Assembly (NCBI GenBank): GCA_028284605.1
Contig: JANQRL010000051.1
Location: 1-64,000 of the forward strand
DNA: 64,000 nt
DNA from: Paracoccaceae bacterium
GTDB taxonomy: Bacteria > Pseudomonadota > Alphaproteobacteria > Rhodobacterales > Rhodobacteraceae
Direction of reading: 5' to 3'
A program made the position numbers and the translations under genes. Below, one piece after another: positions 9,401 to 17,147 of the stretch (its first letter is position 1; every line of letters begins with the position of its first letter). The notes below the pieces were generated by a model. It saw only the letters and a list, made by a program, of their open reading frames with translations. It did no database searches and was not told the DNA's origin.

Positions 9401-9880
9401 CGCGAACGGCTGCTGACCGCTTTCGAGCAGGTCAATTCGAACTTCACCGTGCTCTTCCGCCATCTCTTCGGCGGCGGCGAGGCGAAGCTGGTGCTGGTCG
9501 AGAGCGACGACCCCCTGGAGGCCGGGCTCGAAATCATGTGCCAGCCGCCGGGCAAGAAGCTCTCCACCCTCTCGCTGCTGTCCGGCGGGGAACAGACGCT
9601 CACGGCATTGGCGCTCATCTTCGCTGTCTTCCTCGCCAACCCGGCACCGATCTGTGTCCTCGATGAGGTCGACGCACCGCTCGACGATGCCAATGTCACC
9701 CGGTTCTGCGACCTCCTTGACGAGATGACCCGCCGCACCGAGACCCGGTTCCTCATCATCACCCACCATGCGGTGACCATGAGCCGGGTCGACCGGCTCT
9801 TCGGCGTGACCATGGGCGAGCAGGGCGTCAGCCAGCTCGTCAGCGTCGATCTGAAGAAGGCCGAGGCGCTGGTCGCCTGA
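6425..9880 (+). CDS. smc: Chromosome segregation ATPase SMC
   Basis: This 1151-residue SMC protein, with ScpAB, forms the condensin-like complex that organises and segregates the chromosome. The N-terminal head has FKSF and the Walker A motif GPNGCGKSN (residues 31-39). Long Ala/Glu/Arg-rich coiled coils flank a hinge at roughly residues 510-640 (YEKALGAALADDL to LVSPEGDLWRWDGF). The C-terminal head has the ABC signature LSGGEQTLTALALIF and Walker B ICVLDEVDAPLDDAN. The start is the GTG at 6425, which aligns with the usual QFTRLRLNGFKSF beginning; the frame extends further upstream but without homology. The ribosome binding site is weak. Length is typical of the family. Confidence 0.96.
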   Translation: MQFTRLRLNGFKSFVDPTDLIISDGLTGVVGPNGCGKSNLLEALRWVMGENRPTAMRGGGMEDVIFAGTATRPARNHAEVSLVIDNAERLAPSGFNDSDHLEITRRITRDIGSAYKVGARDVRARDVQMLFADASTGAHSPALVRQGQIAEIINAKPKNRRRILEEAAGISGLYQRRHEAELKLKGAEQNLARVDDVLEQLAQQLAQLARQARQAARYREIGAALRQSEGLLLYRRWKEAEEARARAAAALTDCTTEAARAESAARAAATSRGEAETALPPLREEEAIAAAVLQRLMVERDTLADREERAFAAIETLEARIAQLGHDIERETGLNRDAGETIARLNTEAGELREAGEGHEARLSEAAEAAQSAARVLQDRESDLGRLTEDVARLSARHQSAQRLLEDSRRTLERGETEAEKARAARRQAQETLSGSETALTEAGAEAAKATEMAEKAEAVLAETETARAEAQAQEAEARARASEAEGEASALRAEVAALARLVDRDAEEGSQLLDRLEVKPGYEKALGAALADDLRAPAVEEDAPSGWVALPDYPQPQALPEGVTALTNYVSVPAVLVRRMGQVGLVDVADGPRLQPDLKPGQRLVSPEGDLWRWDGFRAGAEDAPSAAALRLEQLNRLVALKRDLEEATHKAQGMAQAHEALTARLSDLTTADRAAREARREADRRSAEAARALSRAEADRDMAEGRLETLGLALARHEEEALAAREALAEAEGGLAALDDLDTARALAEETKLAVEAARITMISHRSAHDELRRDGEARDRRLTEIAGEIAKWQGRLDTAETRIAELAERKTASEAELAEAAAAPEEIARARTELADQIDTAETRRKAAADALAGAETALREATTAERSAERTASEAREARAAAEARAEAAAASVTEAAERIREAQDVAPEELLESLGALPERMPSADALETEVNRLKRQRDALGPVNLRAEEDAREVQEEHDTLAKDKADLEEAIKALRSGIASLNREGRERLLTAFEQVNSNFTVLFRHLFGGGEAKLVLVESDDPLEAGLEIMCQPPGKKLSTLSLLSGGEQTLTALALIFAVFLANPAPICVLDEVDAPLDDANVTRFCDLLDEMTRRTETRFLIITHHAVTMSRVDRLFGVTMGEQGVSQLVSVDLKKAEALVA

Positions 9881-10003
9881 AAATGGCCGAACGCGGCGTC
9901 GCCGGGCGCTGACGTGACGATTTTGGCCTGTTGTCCGGGCCCTCTCCACGCTATCTGAGCGGTCGAGAATTGAAGACGCCAGGTCCTGGGGGAGCATTAG
10001 ACC

Positions 10004-10762
10004 ATGAAGATCCTCGTGCCCGTGAAGCGGGTGATCGACTATAACGTGAAGGTCCGCGTGAAGGCGGACGGGTCCGGGGTCGACCTCGCCAATGTGAAGA
10101 TGTCGATGAACCCGTTCGACGAGATCGCCGTCGAGGAGGCGATCCGCCTGAAGGAGGCCGGCAAGGCCGAGGAGGTCATCGCGGTTTCCATCGGCGTGAA
10201 GCAGTCCCAGGAGACGCTGCGCACGGCGCTGGCGATGGGCGCCGACCGGGCGATCCTCGTGGTCGCGGCCGAGGATGTGCATACCGATATCGAGCCGCTT
10301 GCCGTGGCGAAGATCCTCAAGGGGATCGTCGACGAAGAGGGCCCGGGCCTGGTGCTCTGCGGCAAGCAGGCGATCGACAATGACATGAACGCCACCGGAC
10401 AGATGCTCGCCGCGCTCTGCGGCTGGTCCCAGGCGATGTATGCCAATGCCATCGAGGTCGAGGGCGACCATGCGGTGGTCACCCGCGAGGTCGATGGCGG
10501 GCTCCAGACCGTGAAGGTGCAGATGCCGACGATCATCTCCACCGACCTGCGTCTCAATGAGCCGCGCTATGCCTCGCTGCCGAACATCATGAAGGCGAAG
10601 AAGAAGCCCCTCGATGAGAAGACGCCGGCCGATTATGGCGTCGATGTCACGCCGCGGCTGGAGATCGTGAAGACCTCGGAGCCGGAAGAGCGCAAGGCGG
10701 GCGAAATGGTGGGCTCGGTCGACGAACTGGTGGCGAAACTCAAGGAAGAGGGGGTCGTCTGA
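10004..10762 (+). CDS. etfB: Electron transfer flavoprotein subunit beta
   Basis: The 252-residue beta subunit of ETF, which carries electrons from acyl-CoA and other flavin dehydrogenases to the membrane ETF-ubiquinone oxidoreductase. Typical segments are [37 protein letters not shown], the AMP-binding region around [24 protein letters not shown], and the C-terminal [28 protein letters not shown] ribosome binding site precedes the ATG. It overlaps etfA by one base (TGATG), so the two subunits are translationally coupled. Confidence 0.97.
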   Translation: MKILVPVKRVIDYNVKVRVKADGSGVDLANVKMSMNPFDEIAVEEAIRLKEAGKAEEVIAVSIGVKQSQETLRTALAMGADRAILVVAAEDVHTDIEPLAVAKILKGIVDEEGPGLVLCGKQAIDNDMNATGQMLAALCGWSQAMYANAIEVEGDHAVVTREVDGGLQTVKVQMPTIISTDLRLNEPRYASLPNIMKAKKKPLDEKTPADYGVDVTPRLEIVKTSEPEERKAGEMVGSVDELVAKLKEEGVV

Positions 10763-11691
10763 TGGCGGTTCTGCTGATTGCCGAGATCAATGACGGCGTG
10801 CTGGCCGCCGATGCGACGACCAAGGCCGCGACGGCGGCGGCGATGCTGGGCGAGGTGACCGTGCTCTGCTGCGGCGCGACCTGTTCCGGGGCGGCCGAGG
10901 AGGCGGCGAAGATCGCAGGGGTCACCAAGGTCCTCTGCGCCGAGGACCCGCTCTATGGCCACCGTCTGGCCGAGCCGGTGGCGGCGCTGATCGTGTCGCT
11001 GGCCGGGGAGTATTCGCATATCGTGGCCCCGGCCACGACGGATGCGAAGAACATCCTGCCGCGGGTCGCGGCGCTCCTCGATGTGATGGTGATCACCGAT
11101 GTGTCGGGGATCGTGGACGGCGACACGTTCGAGCGCCCGATCTACGCGGGCAACGCGATCCAGACCGTCAAATCCTCGGACCCGGTGAAGGTGGTCTCGA
11201 TCCGGACCTCGACCTTCGACGGGGCGGCGATGGACGGCGCGGCGCCGGTGGAGACCATCGCGGCGGGCGACAATCCGGGGCTTAGCGAATGGGTCGAGGA
11301 CAAGGTGGCCGAGAGCGACCGGCCGGAACTGACCTCCGCGGGCATCGTGGTCTCTGGCGGGCGCGGTGTGGGCTCCGAAGAGGATTTCGCGCTGATCGAG
11401 AAGCTCGCCGACACGCTCGGCGCGGCGGTGGGTGCCTCCCGGGCGGCGGTCGATTCGGGCTTTGCGCCGAACGACTGGCAGGTCGGGCAGACCGGGAAGG
11501 TCGTGGCGCCGGAGCTTTATGTGGCGGTCGGCATCTCCGGGGCGATCCAGCACCTTGCGGGGATGAAGGATTCGAAGATCATCGTCGCGATCAACAAGGA
11601 CGAAGAGGCGCCGATCTTTCAGGTTGCCGATTACGGTCTTGTCGCCGATCTCTTCACTGCGGTGCCGGAGTTGACCGAGAAACTCGGCTGA
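10762..11691 (+). CDS. etfA: Electron transfer flavoprotein subunit alpha
   Basis: The 309-residue alpha subunit of ETF. The C-terminal FAD domain is intact: [78 protein letters not shown] in full. This pattern includes the conserved arginine and the SGAIQH loop that contact FAD. It forms a heterodimer with EtfB. The start codon overlaps the etfB stop, which indicates stoichiometric translation from one transcript. No terminator was seen after it, and a small secreted-protein gene follows after 47 bases. Confidence 0.97.
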   Translation: MAVLLIAEINDGVLAADATTKAATAAAMLGEVTVLCCGATCSGAAEEAAKIAGVTKVLCAEDPLYGHRLAEPVAALIVSLAGEYSHIVAPATTDAKNILPRVAALLDVMVITDVSGIVDGDTFERPIYAGNAIQTVKSSDPVKVVSIRTSTFDGAAMDGAAPVETIAAGDNPGLSEWVEDKVAESDRPELTSAGIVVSGGRGVGSEEDFALIEKLADTLGAAVGASRAAVDSGFAPNDWQVGQTGKVVAPELYVAVGISGAIQHLAGMKDSKIIVAINKDEEAPIFQVADYGLVADLFTAVPELTEKLG

Positions 11692-11738
11692 CGCGAACGT
11701 GACGTCCCTGCGTGGTGCAAGCGGTCTAGGCTTGCGCC

Positions 11739-12104
11739 ATGCGCGTTCCCACCTTCATCTTGGCCCTTTTCGCCGGCTCCGCCGCCGCGCAGGATTTTGC
11801 CCTGCGCGACGGCGACGAGCGGTTCGAGGTCCCCGACCTGACTGCGGCGCTCACCGGCCGGTCGCTGACGTTCTTCGACGACGGGGTGTCGCGATTCTCG
11901 GCCGGCGGCTCCTATTCCTACACCTACGGGGTGCAGAATGGCGGCGGGACCCAGTTCGGGACGTTCTCGGTGCTGCCCGGCGGGATCGTCTGCATCCGTT
12001 ACCGCAACGGGTTCGATCGCTGCGATATGTATGTCCGCTCCGCTGGCCGTATCGTGGTTCTCACCGAAGACGGTGAACGCTACCCGGTGCGGTCCGAAGG
12101 CTGA
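11739..12104 (+). CDS. Small secreted protein of unknown function
   Basis: This 121-residue protein has a signal peptide (MRVPTFILALFAGSAAAQ) and a beta-rich mature part with the segment YTYGVQNGGGTQFGTFSVLPGGIVC and two cysteines (about residues 87 and 93) that could form a disulfide in the periplasm. The family is not recognised. It follows etfA on the same strand without a clear terminator, so it may be read through from the ETF operon. Overall composition and codon usage look like its neighbours. Confidence 0.6.
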   Translation: MRVPTFILALFAGSAAAQDFALRDGDERFEVPDLTAALTGRSLTFFDDGVSRFSAGGSYSYTYGVQNGGGTQFGTFSVLPGGIVCIRYRNGFDRCDMYVRSAGRIVVLTEDGERYPVRSEG

Positions 12105-12199
12105 GTCCGCGCGGCGCCCGGATTCAGGCCGCCCGACACTCAGAATAGACCGAAAGTTTATGGCGGATTTCGGCGCAGGCCCGTTTTGGCGCGCTGGCG

Positions 12200-12215
12200 T
12201 TAACACTCTGTTAAC
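12200..12215 (+). promoter_or_regulatory. CtrA-type operator upstream of the response regulator
   Basis: TTAA (12200-12203), seven bases, then TTAAC (12211-12215) matches the alphaproteobacterial CtrA consensus TTAA-N7-TTAAC exactly. A third GTTAAC follows at 12223-12228, so three copies of that hexamer lie within 30 bp of otherwise GC-rich DNA. Activating CtrA sites overlap the -35 region, which would place the transcript start near 12240 and favours the downstream ATG at 12354. Confidence 0.65.
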
Positions 12216-12353
12216 GTTTGCCGTTAACCTTTTAGCCCCATGAAGCACCAAGAATTGTATGTAGTTCCGGCGATGGAGCAGATGTCGTGTTACGCTTCCG
12301 GATCGGCTGGGGTGCCGCGCACCTGGGGCAAGACTGGGAAAAGGAAGATCGCC

Positions 12354-12716
12354 ATGGATGTCCTGATCGTGGAGAGCAGGCTGCCGCTCGCATCTCTCTG
12401 GCAGGCGCATCTAGAGCGGCAGGGGGTCCACGTGCTGGTCGCGGACACCGCCGACCGGGCCGTCGCGGCGGTGTCGGCGACGCATTTCGACGTCATCGTC
12501 ATGGACTTGGTGCTGGCCGATGGCAGCGCGCTTGCCGTCGCCGACTACGTGCAGTACCGGCGGCCGGACGCGAAGATCATCTTCGTCAGCGATACCAGCT
12601 TCTTCTCGGACGGATCGATCTTCAGCATGATCCCGAACGCCGCCGGGTTCCTGCCGGCGAAGAGCGAGCCGGGCGACATCGCCGCGCTGGTGGAGCATCA
12701 CGGCCGCGTCGCCTGA
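12354..12716 (+). CDS. Single-domain response regulator
   Basis: This 120-residue protein consists only of a receiver domain. The phospho-acceptor aspartate is in VIVMDLVLADG, the switch Thr/Ser region is FVSDTSF, and the conserved lysine is in LPAKSEPGD. There is no output domain, so it probably works by protein-protein contact, as CheY- and DivK-type proteins do. The ATG at 12354 has a good ribosome binding site (AAGGAAG). An in-frame ATG at 12240 would add 38 residues unlike a receiver domain and lies at the predicted transcript start. The perfect CtrA box upstream suggests a link to cell cycle, motility or gene-transfer-agent control. No sensor kinase is nearby. Confidence 0.8.
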   Translation: MDVLIVESRLPLASLWQAHLERQGVHVLVADTADRAVAAVSATHFDVIVMDLVLADGSALAVADYVQYRRPDAKIIFVSDTSFFSDGSIFSMIPNAAGFLPAKSEPGDIAALVEHHGRVA

Positions 12717-12764
12717 AGCGGGCCTCCGACTGGGGTGCGCTGGTGCCGGGCGCAGCCTAAGGGC

Positions 12765-12813
12765 CTGATTTTCGACGAAAATCAGAAGAGTTCGAGTTTT
12801 CGTCGAAAACTCG
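12765..12813. repeat. Two tandem AT-rich palindromes between convergent genes
   Basis: A perfect stem CTGATTTTCG-A-CGAAAATCAG occupies 12765-12785 and a second, CGAGTTTTCG-T-CGAAAACTCG, occupies 12793-12813. The two share the core TTTTCG/CGAAAA but differ at the outer ends, and their centres are 28 bp apart. They lie between the ends of the response regulator and the hydroquinone reductase, where they could terminate transcription in both directions. The low GC stands out from the flanks. Confidence 0.75.
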
Positions 12814-12819
12814 GGCGAG

Positions 12820-13794
12820 CTAGCCGCGGCCGTGGGGTTCCCGATAGTCGATCACCGGGTTGATCGGCACGATCCGGTGCGGATTGATGCTCTCGTGGCT
12901 GTAATGGTAGTGCCGCACGATGTGGTCGAGATCGACCGTCTCCGCCACGCCCGGCCATTGGTAGAGCTCGCGGGTATAGGCCCAGAGGTTCGGATAATCG
13001 ACGATCCGGCGCCGGTTGCACTTGAAATGCAGGTGATAGACCGAGTCGAAGCGAATGAGTGTGGGGAAAAGCCGCCAATCGGCCTCGGTGATGCGGTCGC
13101 CCATCAGGTAGCGGTTGCCGGAAAGCCGCGCCTCCAGCCAGTCGAGCGTGTCGAAGAGGGCGCGGACGGCGCTGTCATAGGCGGCCTGGGTGGTGGCGAA
13201 GCCGGACTTGTAGACGCCATTGTTGACCGTGTCGTAGATGCGCGCATTGACCGGCTCGATTGCCGCGCGCAGGCCCTCGGGCCAGAAATCGAGATCGTTC
13301 CCGGTCAGCCCGTCGAAGGCGGAGTTCAGCATCCGGATGATCTCGGAGCTTTCGTTCGACGCGATGGTCTCGCGCGCCTTGTCCCAGAGGATCGGCACGG
13401 TGACCCGGCCGGAAACGCCGGGATCGGCCTTCAGATAGATGTCGCGGAGGAAGGGCAGGCCGTAGAGCGTGTCGCCGGTGGCGCCGTCGAAATCCGTCTC
13501 GAAGCTCCAGCCGTCGTCCAGCATGTCGGGATGGACGACCGAGGCGCTGATATGGTCGGTGAGCCCCTTCAGCGCGCGGAAGATCAGGGTCCGGTGCGCC
13601 CAGGGACAGGCATAGGAGACGTAGAGGTGGTAGCGCCCGCTTTCGGCCGCGAAGCCGCCCGCGCCGCTCGGGCCCGGGGCGCCGTCCGGGGTGATCCAGT
13701 TCCGGAACCCCGCCGTGGTGCGGCGAAAGACGCCGTCCTTCGCCTCCGCGATGAGCTGCGCCGTCTGCCAGGTGCCGTCGACAAGCTGTCCCAT
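12820..13794 (-). CDS. Glutathionyl-hydroquinone reductase (Xi-class GST)
   Basis: This 324-residue glutathione transferase-like protein is of the YqjG/PcpF/ECM4 group, which reduces glutathionyl-hydroquinones using the catalytic cysteine in YACPWAHR (Cys63). Further group-specific features are NWITPDGAPGPSG, the VPILWDKARETIASNESSEIIRML segment of the thioredoxin fold, and the C-terminal LFPTLIRFDSVYHLHFKCNRRRIVDYPNLW in full. The ATG at 13794 starts the conserved sequence; an upstream extension has none. The enzyme protects against quinones and their conjugates in the cytoplasm. Confidence 0.93.
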   Translation of the reverse strand: MGQLVDGTWQTAQLIAEAKDGVFRRTTAGFRNWITPDGAPGPSGAGGFAAESGRYHLYVSYACPWAHRTLIFRALKGLTDHISASVVHPDMLDDGWSFETDFDGATGDTLYGLPFLRDIYLKADPGVSGRVTVPILWDKARETIASNESSEIIRMLNSAFDGLTGNDLDFWPEGLRAAIEPVNARIYDTVNNGVYKSGFATTQAAYDSAVRALFDTLDWLEARLSGNRYLMGDRITEADWRLFPTLIRFDSVYHLHFKCNRRRIVDYPNLWAYTRELYQWPGVAETVDLDHIVRHYHYSHESINPHRIVPINPVIDYREPHGRG

Positions 13795-14041
13795 GACCGT
13801 CTCCGATTGGTTGCGGCGTAGAGATAGCCCGAGCCGGTGTCTGCGAACAGCGCTGCCGCGGCGCAGCCTCTGTGTGAATTCGCACTGAAGCACGCAAGAT
13901 CGCCGGGCGCTGCGCATAGCTGATAGCGTCGCCTATGGGTTTGTTTACCGCAATTTGATGAAGTTTTGCGCAGGATCGAAACGAATCTCTTGATTTACCG
14001 CCGCGACGGGACATCGTCTGTCCCGGGATTTGGAGGGATGG

Positions 14042-14392
14042 ATGTCCGAATTTCTGCCGAAGGAAGTTCGTGAGGGGTTGCGTGCTGCGCAACGCCTTGC
14101 CGAACGCAAGAAAAGCCGGTTGAGCGTCGAGGTCGGTGGCCAGCGCTTCAAGGTCCTGCGGAAGTGGGACGGCGGCTTTGCCGTGGAGGAGGGTGACGCG
14201 CCCCGCCTGCGCGGGCTTGTCGATCTCTATGACGGCGCCCGGCATGTCTCGCAATGTCTGATCGTCACGGCGCGTGCCGAGGACGGAGAGTGGCTTTATG
14301 ATTTCAAGCGCTCCACGCCGCCCGCGAATGAGCGCCCGCTTGATTTCGAGCGCGACGAGGCCGCGCCGGTCGGGCTGCTGCCCCGGCACTGA
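14042..14392 (+). CDS. Conserved hypothetical protein (Rhodobacterales type)
   Basis: This 116-residue cytoplasmic protein starts MSEFLPKEVREGLRAAQ, followed by a basic helix (ERKKSRL), a small beta-rich domain (LSVEVGGQRFKVLRKWDGGFAVEEG) and the segment LRGLVDLYDGARHVSQCLIV. Similar short proteins are common in this order, but no function is known to me. A strong ribosome binding site (GGAGGG) supports the start. A hairpin (GGGACA, 5-nt loop, TGTCCC at 14008-14024) lies just upstream of it and might influence translation. It ends 3 bases from the convergent MalY-type gene. Confidence 0.7.
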   Translation: MSEFLPKEVREGLRAAQRLAERKKSRLSVEVGGQRFKVLRKWDGGFAVEEGDAPRLRGLVDLYDGARHVSQCLIVTARAEDGEWLYDFKRSTPPANERPLDFERDEAAPVGLLPRH

Positions 14393-14395
14393 AGC

Positions 14396-15571
14396 CTACT
14401 GAACGTCGGCGAACGCCTCTTGCAGCCGCGCCAGGGCGTGTTCGACCCGGGCGCGCTGGGTGCCGAGATTGAACCGCATCGCGCATTCGCCCCCGGTACC
14501 GAAGGAGGGCCCGGGCGACGGGCCGATCCGGGCATCCTCGACGATGCGGCGGCGCACCTCCTCATAGGGCATCCCCAAGGGCGAGAAATCGACCCAGGCG
14601 AGATAGGTCGATTGCATCGGCATCGAGGTGAGGCCCGGGATCTGCCGGATCCCCTCGGCAAAGACCCGGGCATTCTCCGCCAGATAGGGGGTCAGCGCAT
14701 CGACCCAGGCCGCGCCCTCGGCGGAATAGGCCGCCTGGGTGGTGACCACGCCAAAGAGATTCGGCTTGATGTCGAGCGCGTTGATCAGGCTGTCGAACCG
14801 GGCGCGCAGGGTGTCGTCCTCGATGGTCACGCTGCCGAGCCGGTTGCCCGCGATGTTGAAGGTCTTCGAGGCCGCAGTCAGCATCACCAGCCGCTCCGTC
14901 GCCTCCGGGGCCGCGATGGGCATCGGCACGTGGCGTTCGCCGGCGAAAACCAGATCGTGGTGGATCTCGTCGCAAAGCAGGATCAGGTCGTGGCGGGAAC
15001 AGAACGCGGCCAGGGCCTTCTGCTCGGCCACGGTCCAGACCCGGCCCGCCGGGTTGTGCGGCGAGGAGATCAGCATCACCTTCTCGCGCCCGGTCATCGA
15101 CGCCTCCAGCGTCTCCAGGTCCAGCTCGAACCGCCCCTCCGCCCCAACCCGGAGCGGGCTCTCCTTCACTCCGCACTGTCCTTTTTTGATTTTGACCGCG
15201 AATTCCATGTAGACGGGTGTGAAAATGATCACTTCATCGCCGGGCTGACAGAACGCCTTCAGGCAGAGGCCGATGGCGTTGCCGAGGCCATAGGTATGCC
15301 GGATATGGGCGGGATCGGGGAACCAGCCGTGCCGCGTCCGCATCCAATTGGCGACGGCCTCGGTCATTTCCCCGTCGCCGGAGAAATAGCCCATGATGCC
15401 GCTCGTGGCGATCCTCTCAGCGGCCTCCGCGATGACCGGGGCGACGTCGAAATCCATATCCGCCACCCACATCGGCAGGGCGTCCGGCCCTTTGAGCCCG
15501 ATATGCCGCTCTGCCTCGGACCATTTCAGCTGATGCGTCCCCGCCCGTTCGGTCAGCCTGTCGAAATCCAT
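14396..15571 (-). CDS. MalY/PatB family PLP-dependent lyase or aminotransferase
   Basis: A 391-residue class I/II aminotransferase-fold protein of the MalY/PatB group, whose members are usually cystathionine beta-lyases. The PLP-binding lysine is in AASKTFNIAGNRLG. Other landmarks are LPMWVADMDFDVAPVI near the start, SSPHNPAGRVW, LCDEIHHDL and the C-terminal arginine region around MRFNLGTQR. A GGGAGGG ribosome binding site precedes the ATG at 15571. The likely reaction is cleavage of cystathionine to homocysteine, pyruvate and ammonia, but aminotransferase activity cannot be excluded. Confidence 0.88.
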   Translation of the reverse strand: MDFDRLTERAGTHQLKWSEAERHIGLKGPDALPMWVADMDFDVAPVIAEAAERIATSGIMGYFSGDGEMTEAVANWMRTRHGWFPDPAHIRHTYGLGNAIGLCLKAFCQPGDEVIIFTPVYMEFAVKIKKGQCGVKESPLRVGAEGRFELDLETLEASMTGREKVMLISSPHNPAGRVWTVAEQKALAAFCSRHDLILLCDEIHHDLVFAGERHVPMPIAAPEATERLVMLTAASKTFNIAGNRLGSVTIEDDTLRARFDSLINALDIKPNLFGVVTTQAAYSAEGAAWVDALTPYLAENARVFAEGIRQIPGLTSMPMQSTYLAWVDFSPLGMPYEEVRRRIVEDARIGPSPGPSFGTGGECAMRFNLGTQRARVEHALARLQEAFADVQ

Positions 15572-15669
15572 CGCGCCCTCCCTCGTCACCCGCGCACGCT
15601 ATCCGCGCCGCGTCCGAGTGCAAGGGGGCGCGAGTTGCGCGGCCCCGCCCCATCGCCTAAATCGCGCAT

Positions 15670-16197
15670 ATGGCCCTTCGCCCGATCATCCTGCACCCGG
15701 ACCCGCGTCTCAAGGCGACCTGCAAGCCGCTGACCGGCATCGACCGGGACATCCGGCACCTCGCCGACGACATGCTGGAGACGATGTACAATGCCCCCGG
15801 CATCGGCCTCGCCGCACCCCAGGTCGGCGTGATGAGCCGCCTTCTGGTGATGGATTGCGTGAAGGAGGAAGGCGCCGAGGCCCGGCCCATGGTGCTGATC
15901 AATCCGGAGGTCACCTGGACCTCGGAGGAGCGCAATGTCTACGAGGAGGGCTGCCTCTCGATCCCCGAGCAGTTCGCTGATGTCGAACGCCCCGCGGAGG
16001 TGGAGGTGCGCTGGATCGGGCTCGATGGCGAGGAGAAGACCGAACGCTTCGACGGGCTCTGGGCGACCTGCGTGCAGCACGAGATCGACCACCTGGATGG
16101 CCGGCTCTTCATCGACTACCTCAAACCGCTGCGGCGCCAGATGATCACCCGCAAGATGGTCAAGCTGAAGCGCGAGAAGGAACGGGCGCGCCTGTGA
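15670..16197 (+). CDS. def: Peptide deformylase (first of three)
   Basis: A 175-residue metallo-enzyme that removes the formyl group from nascent proteins. All three catalytic motifs are intact: GIGLAAPQ, EEGCLSIP with the metal-binding cysteine, and QHEIDHLDG with the HExxH glutamate. It is the first gene of a four-gene block (def, second def, def-like, fmt) with 4-base overlaps or 4-base gaps, which joins formylation and deformylation of the initiator methionine in one transcript. Of the three copies, this has the most canonical C-terminus (KLKREKERARL). Confidence 0.96.
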   Translation: MALRPIILHPDPRLKATCKPLTGIDRDIRHLADDMLETMYNAPGIGLAAPQVGVMSRLLVMDCVKEEGAEARPMVLINPEVTWTSEERNVYEEGCLSIPEQFADVERPAEVEVRWIGLDGEEKTERFDGLWATCVQHEIDHLDGRLFIDYLKPLRRQMITRKMVKLKREKERARL

Positions 16198-16655
16198 GCG
16201 GGCTCACAATCCTGGCCGTGCCGGACGAGCGGCTGCGGGAGACGTGCCAGCCGGTCACCCAGTTTGGGCCCCCGCTTGAGACGCTCATTAAGGCCATGTT
16301 CGACGCGATGTATGCCGCGCATGGCCGGGGTCTTGCCGCGCCGCAGGTGGGCGAGCCTTTGCGGCTCTTCGTGATCGATATGGGTTGGAAGGAGGGCGCG
16401 AAGACCCCGATCACCTTCATCAATCCGGAACTGGTCGACAGCCCGCCGACCATAGTCGCCGATGAGGAGGCGTGCCTGTCGATCCCGGGCGAGCGGTTCC
16501 GGGTGGTGCGCCCGATCTGGATCGATCTGGCCTGGACCACGCCGCTGGGCACACGGACGCAAGGAAGGCTCGTCGGCAAGGAGGCGCGCTGCGCTGCCCA
16601 TGAGCTTGACCATCTCGACGGCGTGCTGATCTCCGATCACGGGGTGAAGCTGTGA
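16194..16655 (+). CDS. Peptide deformylase, second copy
   Basis: This 153-residue paralogue keeps all three motifs (GRGLAAPQ, EEACLSIP, AHELDHLDG) and so should be an active metal enzyme, although EGC is changed to EAC. It starts at a GTG overlapping the previous stop codon by four bases, and its own stop overlaps the third copy by four. It lacks the basic C-terminal extension of the first copy. Second copies of this kind occur in related genomes; whether they have a distinct substrate preference is unknown. Confidence 0.9.
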   Translation: MSGLTILAVPDERLRETCQPVTQFGPPLETLIKAMFDAMYAAHGRGLAAPQVGEPLRLFVIDMGWKEGAKTPITFINPELVDSPPTIVADEEACLSIPGERFRVVRPIWIDLAWTTPLGTRTQGRLVGKEARCAAHELDHLDGVLISDHGVKL

Positions 16656-17143
16656 GCCTGGGCCTTTTGCGCTGGCCGCACCCGGCGCTGAGCCGCCCCG
16701 CCGCGCCGGTGGACGCGGTGACGGAGGAAACCCGGGCGATCTGGGACCGGATGATCGAGGTGATGGAGGCGATGCCGGGCGTTGGCCTTGCCGCGCCTCA
16801 ACTGGGGATCGGGCAGGCTTTGGCGGTGGTCGACGCGTCCGACGAGCGGGGCCGGGCGATCCGGCTCGCCAATCCGCGCATCGTGGCGGCCAGCGACGAG
16901 ACCAGCGACTATCCCGAAAGCTCCCCGAACCTGCCGGGGGTCCATGCGGTTGTGACCCGGCCGAAAGAGGTCCGCGTGGCCTATCTCGACGAGACCGGGG
17001 CGGCGCGGGAGCGCGAGTTCGACGGGCTCTGGGCCACGAGCGTGCAGCACCAGATCGACCATCTCGCCGGCAAGCTCTATGTCGACCGGCTGAGCCGGAC
17101 CAGGCGGCAGATGCTGCTGCGCAAATCGCAGAAACACGCCTAG
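16652..17143 (+). CDS. Degenerate peptide deformylase-like protein
   Basis: A 163-residue deformylase homologue that retains motif I (GVGLAAPQ) but has lost key catalytic residues. The position of EGCLS reads ESSPN (cysteine to serine), and the HExxH position reads HQIDH (catalytic glutamate to glutamine). Both changes would be expected to abolish normal deformylase activity. The frame is otherwise full length, overlaps the previous gene, and sits 4 bases before fmt, so it is maintained as a gene and is not an obvious pseudogene. It may be a pseudoenzyme or act in another reaction. Confidence 0.88.
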   Translation: MSLGLLRWPHPALSRPAAPVDAVTEETRAIWDRMIEVMEAMPGVGLAAPQLGIGQALAVVDASDERGRAIRLANPRIVAASDETSDYPESSPNLPGVHAVVTRPKEVRVAYLDETGAAREREFDGLWATSVQHQIDHLAGKLYVDRLSRTRRQMLLRKSQKHA

Positions 17144-17147
17144 GCGG

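Noticed and set aside
8075-10471. Minus-strand open frame of about 800 codons opposite smc and etfB
   Set aside because: Composition is that of an antisense shadow, and both smc and etfB have complete catalytic motifs on the plus strand.
12240-12353. Upstream ATG extending the response regulator by 38 residues
   Set aside because: The extension is not receiver-like, and it would coincide with the expected transcript start from the CtrA box. The ATG at 12354 has a better ribosome binding site.
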